Assembly: GCA_020058965.1 (NCBI GenBank)
Contig: JAGVCY010000049.1
Location: 1 to 6,671, forward strand
Reading direction: 5' to 3'
DNA from: Candidatus Omnitrophota bacterium
GTDB taxonomy: Bacteria; Omnitrophota; Gorgyraeia; 2-02-FULL-51-18; JAGOUK01
Length of the DNA stretch: 6,671 bases
The position numbers were made by a program, and so were the translations under genes. Shown here piece by piece: positions 1 through 4,943 of this stretch (positions within the stretch are counted from its first letter, which is position 1; every line of letters starts with the position of its first letter). Under the pieces are notes generated by a model that saw only the letters and a list, made by a program, of their open reading frames with translations, had not been told where the DNA came from and made no database searches.

Positions 1-3000
1 CCTGCCGTCTACATCACAGCGCTTCTTGGCTACAACGCCTTCCTCGCCGCCCTTCAAGGCACTCCCGCAAACGTGGCTGCCTTTAAGCGCCTCTATGGAG
101 TGGATGTCACGCTTGCGTTATCAGCAGCCGAGCAACAGATCCTTTACGGCATCATTGGCACCCCTGGATTCGTGCAAGCTAGCTTCATTACAGTTCTTCT
201 CAAGGCCGACGGTCTCTACTTAGCGCTCCAAGCGGATAATGCCGCCCGTCTCATCTTCAACGGCCTTAAATCCGTTACGATTCCGGCCACGGGAGATCTG
301 ACACCTATCAATAATTCCGAACGCGGAGCGATCTTCGGAGTGGTGGGCGACACAGTCAACTACACGACTCCCGCTCTCTACATCACAGCCATCAAGGCCT
401 ACGACTCTCTTTTAACGGATCTAAAGATCCCGGCCAATCGCACCGCCTTCCTGCACCTTTACGGATTCAATCCCACAGGCGTTTTAACCGTCGCTCAGCA
501 GCAGCTCATCTACGGCATCATCGGAGACACCGACATCGACGGAGTAGGACCTGACACGGCGTACAATAAGGCAGAATTTATTCGAGTTCTTGTATTGGCG
601 GACCAATTGTTACAGTCGGTTCGAGCCGATGCGATTTTGAGGAAGGCATTTGACGATCTTTTCATTGCTGTTGCGCCAGATATGCAGCTTTCGATAACAG
701 GCGCAAATGTTAATCTGAAGTTTGCAACTGTTGTAGATCAAATGTATCAAATTCAGTACACCAATAATATTACTAACTGGTTTAACGTGGGGGCTCCAAT
801 CGCCGGGACCGGGTCTTCGATCACTTATTCAGAACCACTCGTTGTTCCCAGCCGATTCTATCGATTGCTCCTCTTGAATGGGGCGATCACTGCCAGTCAG
901 CGAGCTGTGTTGTTTGGAATTGCGGGTGCGACGGATAATCTCGCAACTCCAGCAGTAAATGAGTCTTTTGATCAGCCAATGTTCATCAATGCGCTACGCT
1001 CTACCTCAACGCTTCTTGATGAATTACGAGTCACCGCGCCCTCCGGCACGGCCTTTACCCATCTTTACGGAGAATCGATCCCTGTATCTGGCGTTCGTCC
1101 AAATGCTAATTTAAAAAATAAGTTGTTTGGAATTACCGGAGACCCCGACACCGACGGAGCGGGACCCGACACTGCTTACAACCAAGCGGCGTTCCTTACG
1201 ATCCTCGCAAAAGCAGACGCCTTGTACCTTGCCTTGCAGGTCAGCCCCAGCGCATTAAATGCTTTCAACGCTTCAAGAAGCGTAAATCTTCCCGCTTCTG
1301 GCAATCTCTCAGCCTCCCAAGACTCTGAACGAAACGCCCTCTTCGGCGTGGTGGGCGACTCAGTCAACTACACGACTCCGGCTGTCTTCATAAGCACCCT
1401 TTTAAATTACAACGCCCTCATCTCAGCTTTAAACACGCCCGCAAACATCCTAAGCTTCACGCACCTTTACGGCTTCAATCCCACCGGTGTATTAACTGCA
1501 TCCCAGCAGCAGCTGATCTACGGAATAACCGGAGACCCCGACACTGACGGAGCGGGTCCCGATACCGCCTACAGCCAGACGGCGTTCCTTGCGATTCTCG
1601 CAAAAGCAGATGCCTTGTACCTTGCGCTTCTGGCCGACAATTCGGCCCGGAGCATCTTCAACTCACTTAAGAGCGTCATCATCCCGTCATCCGGTAACCT
1701 GACACCAGCAAACATCGCCGAACGCATCGCGCTCTTCGGCGTGGTGGGCGACTCAGTCAACTACACGACTCCCGCCACATTCATCGCGATCATTAAGTCC
1801 TACAACGGGCTATTGACCGCATTGCAAAGCAGCACCATTAACAGCAATGCAATGAAAGCAATTTTTAATGTTGATATCACCGATGGAATATCCGGATCTG
1901 AGCAGGGAACTTTATTTGGAATTGTCGGAGACTCCGACACCGACGGAATAGGACCTGACACTGCCTACAATCAGGCCGAATTCTTGCGCTTACTTCCGTT
2001 GACTGCCGAACTTTTGGATGTGCTTCGCACGGATGCGGATGCGCGGGATTATTTTGAAAGCATTTATACTCCTTTGACAGTACCGGCCACGGGTCCGATT
2101 AGTGCCGATCTGCGCATCACGCTTTTTGGCGTGACAGGCGATCCCAACTACACCGTTGACAATTGGCGGACGATGATCGTAGCGGCATTTCAATTCCAAG
2201 CGGCTTTTGATGACCTGGACCCGCGGGATCCCGTAGATAACCAAATATTAGTGGAGGATGTGAATCCGATCTTGGCGCTTCATGAAGCGGAAATCAACGG
2301 CCGCCGGGTGAGACTAAATCTGGCGAATGGCATGCAATCTGATGATATACAGGTTATTGCGGCCCTTGGGCTGTTGAACAGGCCGGACCCTCTGGATCCC
2401 ACAAAACAGGTTATTGTCACCGACCCTGCTGAAGTGCTCCAGCACATTATTGCCGCGTCAAAATTGTTCAAGGCATACAAGGCGCTTTCAGGAGCCCAAA
2501 AGGCCCAGATCAATCCGACGCTGGCACTTTACACCGGTACCTACACGAAGATTTATGGTGACCACGCTGAAACTGTCGGGATCAACTTTACGAATGGTTT
2601 GGACTACGCTGACCTGGCGGCAATCTTCCAAAGCGGAATTTTGTATCCAGGAGGCGTTTTGATGACAAATCCGGCCAAGGTCATTGAGTTTTTAACCGCG
2701 GCTGACGGCGTGGCGGATACGTACAAAAAGCAGACGGCAGCGAACAAAGCCCAGGCGGATTTGGCGCTCAAGTTGTATGTTCTTAAAAATCCTACTAGCG
2801 GCGCGGTTGTTGCGGAACTGAATCTTAGGGATGGGCTAAGCTTGAATGAGCTCGCGATCTTGGGAAATCCGGCATATGGTTTGATGTTCGGCGGAGACAG
2901 CGGAACGACGCTTAACAAGCCGGCGGATGTCGTCGAGTTTTTTGTATCTCTAGGAAAGTATTTCACCGCGTATCAAGAGGCGCTGACCGCTATCGATTCA

Positions 3001-3888
3001 TTGCCGGCGACGGCATTCCCGGTCGGATGGTCAGTCGTCCAGAAAATCGCTGGAAAAAATAGGATCAAGGACATTCTGAACGGGATCCTCGCCTTGCACA
3101 CATCCCAGGTTCCGGACACATCGACCGCGGATCCGAACGATATGAAGACGGTTGCCCTAAATTTTGCAGACGGCCTGCAGCTGAATGATGCAGCGGTTTT
3201 GGTCGACGAAGACTGGGGCCTTTTGTATGCCGGACCTAGTAAACCCCGCAGCGCAACCGCATCGTTTGCTTATTTCCGCACTGTGGCCAAATTTAAGTTC
3301 GCCTATGAAACGGTTATCGATCAGATCAACGCGTCGAATCTTACGGACGAAAAAAAGCAGAGGCAGATCGATAGCATTAACGACGAGCTCGGTCAGCGGG
3401 GAATTGACCTAACGGATGGGATCCAGGCGGATGACATGGACTCGTTCTCAAAGCCCGCGGTCAACAAAGGACTTATTTTTACCGCAGCCGGCGCGGCCAG
3501 AAACCCCTTTACGACCTTGAATGATTTCAAGACAGGCCGCATCGAAACTTTGTACAACTCCCTCCTCGCGACGCTAAAAAGCAGAGCCGCGAACCGTAAT
3601 GCGGTCAAGGCCATGTTCAACATCAATTTAAGCGACGGCGTGTCGGGTGTCGAAGAATCCGCCTTGTACGCAGTCGTCGGCGACCCCAGATACAACAAGA
3701 CCAACTTTCTTAGGGGTCTCGTCAAGTCCTCCACATTGCTGGGTAAATTACGGGCCAACGCGACTCTTCGCCAAGAATATCAAAACGCGTACCAAATCAC
3801 GATTCCGCCAGCGGGCCAGCCGATCAGCGCGGCATTGCGCACGACCCTGTTCAACATCACCGGAGACCCCAAATTCGTCATGCCATAA
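1..3888 (+). CDS. Giant helix-loop-helix repeat protein, 5'-truncated
   Basis: The frame is open from base 1 to the TAA at 3886-3888 (1295 codons). The first in-frame GTG, at 73, lies inside a repeat (the preceding codons read PAVYITALLGYN, as in later repeats), so the true start is upstream. Almost the whole protein is an array of units: a short helix, LFGxxGD, a loop, then an amphipathic helix such as TTPAxFIxxLLxYNxLL, followed by FxxLYG or FNxLKS and a PxxGxLT turn. Twelve LFGxxG sites are clear, at 142, 331, 508, 910, 1123, 1339, 1516, 1732, 1912, 2122, 3664 and 3847; five diverged units fill 2250-3600. Four loops are DxDxDG. A beta module interrupts one unit at about 679-876. No enzyme motif, membrane segment, LPXTG or PEP-CTERM tail is seen; the protein ends GDPKFVMP. 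I infer a secreted or surface scaffold or adhesin, perhaps calcium-stabilised. I do not recognise a named family. The reading frame is certain; the function is not. Confidence 0.9.
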   Translation, partial: PAVYITALLGYNAFLAALQGTPANVAAFKRLYGVDVTLALSAAEQQILYGIIGTPGFVQASFITVLLKADGLYLALQADNAARLIFNGLKSVTIPATGDLTPINNSERGAIFGVVGDTVNYTTPALYITAIKAYDSLLTDLKIPANRTAFLHLYGFNPTGVLTVAQQQLIYGIIGDTDIDGVGPDTAYNKAEFIRVLVLADQLLQSVRADAILRKAFDDLFIAVAPDMQLSITGANVNLKFATVVDQMYQIQYTNNITNWFNVGAPIAGTGSSITYSEPLVVPSRFYRLLLLNGAITASQRAVLFGIAGATDNLATPAVNESFDQPMFINALRSTSTLLDELRVTAPSGTAFTHLYGESIPVSGVRPNANLKNKLFGITGDPDTDGAGPDTAYNQAAFLTILAKADALYLALQVSPSALNAFNASRSVNLPASGNLSASQDSERNALFGVVGDSVNYTTPAVFISTLLNYNALISALNTPANILSFTHLYGFNPTGVLTASQQQLIYGITGDPDTDGAGPDTAYSQTAFLAILAKADALYLALLADNSARSIFNSLKSVIIPSSGNLTPANIAERIALFGVVGDSVNYTTPATFIAIIKSYNGLLTALQSSTINSNAMKAIFNVDITDGISGSEQGTLFGIVGDSDTDGIGPDTAYNQAEFLRLLPLTAELLDVLRTDADARDYFESIYTPLTVPATGPISADLRITLFGVTGDPNYTVDNWRTMIVAAFQFQAAFDDLDPRDPVDNQILVEDVNPILALHEAEINGRRVRLNLANGMQSDDIQVIAALGLLNRPDPLDPTKQVIVTDPAEVLQHIIAASKLFKAYKALSGAQKAQINPTLALYTGTYTKIYGDHAETVGINFTNGLDYADLAAIFQSGILYPGGVLMTNPAKVIEFLTAADGVADTYKKQTAANKAQADLALKLYVLKNPTSGAVVAELNLRDGLSLNELAILGNPAYGLMFGGDSGTTLNKPADVVEFFVSLGKYFTAYQEALTAIDSLPATAFPVGWSVVQKIAGKNRIKDILNGILALHTSQVPDTSTADPNDMKTVALNFADGLQLNDAAVLVDEDWGLLYAGPSKPRSATASFAYFRTVAKFKFAYETVIDQINASNLTDEKKQRQIDSINDELGQRGIDLTDGIQADDMDSFSKPAVNKGLIFTAAGAARNPFTTLNDFKTGRIETLYNSLLATLKSRAANRNAVKAMFNINLSDGVSGVEESALYAVVGDPRYNKTNFLRGLVKSSTLLGKLRANATLRQEYQNAYQITIPPAGQPISAALRTTLFNITGDPKFVMP
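526..561 (+). other. Candidate calcium loop 1 (DTDIDG)
   Basis: Twelve codons read DTDIDGVGPDTA and follow LIYGIIG. The spacing D1, D3, D5, G6 is that of an EF-hand or dockerin loop, and hydrophobic helices flank both sides. Position 12 is Ala rather than Glu or Asp, so binding may be atypical; D10 may contribute. Calcium binding is inferred from the motif only. Confidence 0.5.
679..876 (+). other. Inserted beta module (YQIQYTNN...FYRLLL)
   Basis: About 66 residues with alternating hydrophobic positions and the signature YQIQYTNNITNW, then GAPIAGTGSSITYSEP and SRFYRLLL. The sequence resembles small beta-sandwich modules found repeatedly in large secreted proteins of Verrucomicrobia and related phyla; this is from memory of the pattern. 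It sits where other units have the FNxLKSVxIPxxG turn, so it is an insertion in one unit; the array resumes with NGAITASQRAVLFG. Bases 721-780 are 18/60 GC by my count, against 36/60 at 1321-1380, which suggests a separate origin or at least a part untouched by repeat homogenisation. Confidence 0.6.
1141..1176 (+). other. Candidate calcium loop 2 (DPDTDG)
   Basis: The loop DPDTDGAGPDTA follows KLFGITG and precedes a helix beginning YNQAAFLTIL. It has the same D1, D3, D5, G6 and D10 layout as the other three loops, with Ala at position 12. Confidence 0.5.
1534..1569 (+). other. Candidate calcium loop 3 (DPDTDG)
   Basis: The loop is identical in protein sequence to the one 393 nt upstream but differs at several synonymous bases (for example ACC/ACT, GGA/GGT, GAC/GAT). 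The amino acids have thus been kept while the DNA drifted, which argues that the loop is selected. Confidence 0.5.
1930..1965 (+). other. Candidate calcium loop 4 (DSDTDG)
   Basis: The loop DSDTDGIGPDTA follows TLFGIVG and precedes YNQAEFLRLL. It is the last long-type loop in the array. Later LFGxxGD sites (2122, 3664, 3847) have a short GDPxY loop and lack the DxDxDG motif. Confidence 0.5.
2251..3600 (+). repeat. Diverged second repeat block (NLxDG / TxPAxV units)
   Basis: Five units of about 73-113 residues share a motif of hydrophobic-N/D-L/F-x-D/N-G-hydrophobic: LNLANGMQSDD (2314), INFTNGLDYAD (2581), LNLRDGLSLNE (2818), LNFADGLQLND (3157) and IDLTDGIQADD (3403). A further copy at 3622 (INLSDGVSG) leads straight into a standard LYAVVGD unit, as does VDITDGISG at 1870. 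After each motif comes a hydrophobic stretch such as GLLYAG or GLMFGGDSG, and in the first three units a helix starting T/N-x-PAxV (2419, 2665, 2914). These helices align with the TTPAxF helices of the first block, so the blocks are probably homologous. They are longer and more lysine-rich than the first block. Confidence 0.7.
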
Positions 3889-3912
3889 CGATGGCGTCTG
3901 CCGCACCGGTTG

Positions 3913-3921
3913 TGATACAAT
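3913..3921 (+). promoter_or_regulatory. Possible extended -10 box before the anchor gene
   Basis: TGATACAAT matches an extended -10 (TG-N-TACAAT, five of six bases of TATAAT). No -35 box is visible at the expected distance (GGCGTC at 3893-3898). It lies in the 38-nt gap only 5 nt before the ATG at 3927, so a transcript from it would be leaderless or would use the ATG at 3957. This may be a chance match. Confidence 0.3.
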
Positions 3922-3926
3922 AAATC

Positions 3927-4724
3927 ATGGCATTATGGAATCGTTCTTCCTACTTCATGATCGCTCGCATCATCCCCATCGTCCTTATTCTTTCCGCCGG
4001 TTTTTTTTGGAAATATGAAAAGCAAGTTCGAATTCAGGCGGAAAAGCGCCTGACAAGCGTCTCGGAACAGCTCAACCAAAGCCAAAAAGATTTAATGCTA
4101 GTTCGCCGCGAAGCGGATACCGCTATCGAGGAAAAGCGCTTTTTGATCCAACAGCTCGGGGATCGTGACGAGCATATCCGGCGTATGCTGGCCGAAATGA
4201 TCAAGCTGCTTTCGGGTTCCGGTTCGGTGGATTTGGGAGAGGTTTTTGTCCGAACTCAAGCTCCGGGCGCCTGGGATGGCGTGCATAAAGAACTTCGGAA
4301 CATCACCGCATCTGACCCTCTCTCGACGCTTCCAGTGGCTATGCCGTTGTCTCGCGGACTCGGCCAACTACAGGTCGAATCAAATCCTATAACCGCAATG
4401 CAGTCGCAATCGTCGCCGACCACACTTTTTGGTACCCCCTCCAAGATGGCTATCCAGCCGAACCCAGACGCGGCTCTTTTGGCCAACCGGTCCGCTCGAC
4501 TTCTGACCGTGAACGCAAATCATCGCTTTGTGGTGATCGATCAAGGGCTGGAAAACGGGCTGAGGGAAAATATGACCTTTGACGCATTTTTTGGTGACCG
4601 TAAAATCGGCCGACTCCAGGTCGGCACCGTTTACGATCGCATCGCCACCGCTTCCATTCTTGATGGCCAAGTCACCCTCTTCAGAGAGGGTTCTCCGGTT
4701 CGCCTCGAACCTTCCCAAGCATAA
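3927..4724 (+). CDS. Membrane-anchored coiled-coil protein
   Basis: 265 residues. Residues 9-28 (IARIIPIVLILSAGFF at the core) form one membrane helix, with the basic residues R6 and R14 on the N-terminal side. The rest is probably periplasmic or extracellular, though the orientation is not firm. Residues about 30-95 are charged and heptad-like (for example LTSVSEQLNQSQKDLMLV) and should form a coiled coil. Residues about 96-188 are a Ser/Pro/Gln-rich linker starting SVDLGEVFV. Residues 190-265 form a compact beta domain with FVVIDQGLENGL, then DRKIGRLQV and EGSPVRL; I recall similar C-terminal domains in Omnitrophota-type envelope proteins, but cannot name a family. No strong Shine-Dalgarno precedes 3927, and the ATG at 3957 would still keep the membrane helix. 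It follows the repeat gene by 38 nt and may share its transcript, so a role in anchoring or assembling surface material is possible but unproven. Confidence 0.85.
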   Translation: MALWNRSSYFMIARIIPIVLILSAGFFWKYEKQVRIQAEKRLTSVSEQLNQSQKDLMLVRREADTAIEEKRFLIQQLGDRDEHIRRMLAEMIKLLSGSGSVDLGEVFVRTQAPGAWDGVHKELRNITASDPLSTLPVAMPLSRGLGQLQVESNPITAMQSQSSPTTLFGTPSKMAIQPNPDAALLANRSARLLTVNANHRFVVIDQGLENGLRENMTFDAFFGDRKIGRLQVGTVYDRIATASILDGQVTLFREGSPVRLEPSQA

Positions 4725-4733
4725 GCCTTCTTC

Positions 4734-4752
4734 GTAGCGACAGCTATTTTTT
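4734..4752 (+). terminator. Weak candidate intrinsic terminator
   Basis: A short stem, GTAGC / GCTAT with loop GACA (one G-T pair), is followed by six T residues at 4747-4752, starting 10 nt after the stop of the anchor gene. The position is right, but a 5-bp stem is shorter than usual, so the call is tentative. Confidence 0.3.
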
Positions 4753-4914
4753 ATCCCAAAGCGAAGTATTCATAATATATGATTACTTATCGTTTATTAT
4801 CAAAAACTACAATTAATATCTATTAACAGTCTATCCAATTTATTTTACTTGAGCTATAAGTACATTTTGAGCACTTTTTGGCGCTTTTATATTAGAAAAT
4901 GGATTTTTTTTCCG

Positions 4915-4920
4915 TATAAT
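4915..4920 (+). promoter_or_regulatory. Consensus -10 box for the phosphorylase-like gene
   Basis: TATAAT is a perfect -10 match, 23 nt before the ATG at 4944. At a 17-nt spacing the -35 position reads TTAGAA (4892-4897), only three of six matches to TTGACA, so the promoter may need an activator or upstream AT tracts. The expected start of transcription is near 4927. Confidence 0.5.
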
Positions 4921-4934
4921 AAGGGACTTTAGAC

Positions 4935-4940
4935 GAGGAG
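4935..4940 (+). promoter_or_regulatory. Ribosome-binding site fixing the 4944 start
   Basis: GAGGAG lies 3 nt before the ATG at 4944. It is the best Shine-Dalgarno match in the window and supports that start over internal ATGs. The spacing is on the short side. Confidence 0.65.
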
Positions 4941-4943
4941 CTC

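Larger units (their letters stand above)
1123..1818 (+). repeat. Tandem DNA duplication, period 393 nt
   Basis: The block beginning at 1123 recurs at 1516. The DxDxDG-coding segments (about 1128-1230 and 1521-1623) are highly similar, and 1339-1379 is identical to 1732-1772 over 41 bases. Between these segments the two copies have diverged in both DNA and protein. The similarity fades after about 1420 and 1813. This is the most recent-looking duplication, or the best homogenised pair, in the gene. Confidence 0.75.
1..2250 (+). repeat. Alternating long/short LFGxxGD protein repeats
   Basis: This is the well-conserved part of the array in the first gene. Distances between successive LFGxxG sites are 63, 59, 134 (one unit plus an inserted domain), 71, 72, 59, 72, 60 and 70 residues. 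Long and short units therefore alternate, giving a two-unit period of about 131 residues (393 nt). Short units carry GDxVNYTTPA after LFGVV (sites at 331, 1339 and 1732). Long units mostly carry GDxDxDGxGPDTAYN (sites at 508, 1123, 1516 and 1912). The stretch after each second helix also alternates, between FxHLYGFNPTGVLT and FNSLKSVxIPxxGNLT. The window begins inside a short unit. The pattern suggests duplication of a two-unit block. Confidence 0.88.
4725..4943. other. AT-rich intergenic region
   Basis: 219 nt without a credible gene. Bases 4741-4920 are 45/180 GC (25%) by my count, against about 60% in sampled parts of the flanking genes (for example 5401-5460). It holds the terminator candidate at its left end and the promoter of the next gene at its right end. 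The A/T-rich tracts at about 4770-4860 could act as an UP element or a binding site for a nucleoid protein. I see no clear operator palindrome, riboswitch or small ORF. Confidence 0.6.

Noticed and set aside
352..369. N-Y-T sequons in the short repeats, suggesting N-glycosylation
   Set aside because: The tripeptide is part of the conserved VNYTTP turn. Sequon-type glycosylation is rare in bacteria, and nothing else here supports it.
1176..1760. Two antisense reading frames of 63 codons with near-identical N-termini (1176-1367 and 1569-1760)
   Set aside because: They are the reverse complement of the 393-nt repeat, so their likeness reflects the duplication in the sense gene. Neither has a ribosome-binding site or a recognisable product.
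1123..1911. Periodic repeats considered as a CRISPR array or intergenic satellite
   Set aside because: The 393-nt period is in frame, with synonymous drift between copies, so it is a protein repeat. No short palindromic repeats with unique spacers are present.
3393..3758. 121-codon antisense frame in the 3' part of the repeat gene
   Set aside because: It overlaps conserved repeat units on the + strand, shows no domain and has no promoter or ribosome-binding site that I can see.
3880..3897. Hairpin over the stop codon of the repeat gene (ATGCCAT / ATGGCGT, loop AACG)
   Set aside because: The 7-bp stem includes a G-T pair and is not followed by a T-run, so it is not an intrinsic terminator. 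It is probably chance.
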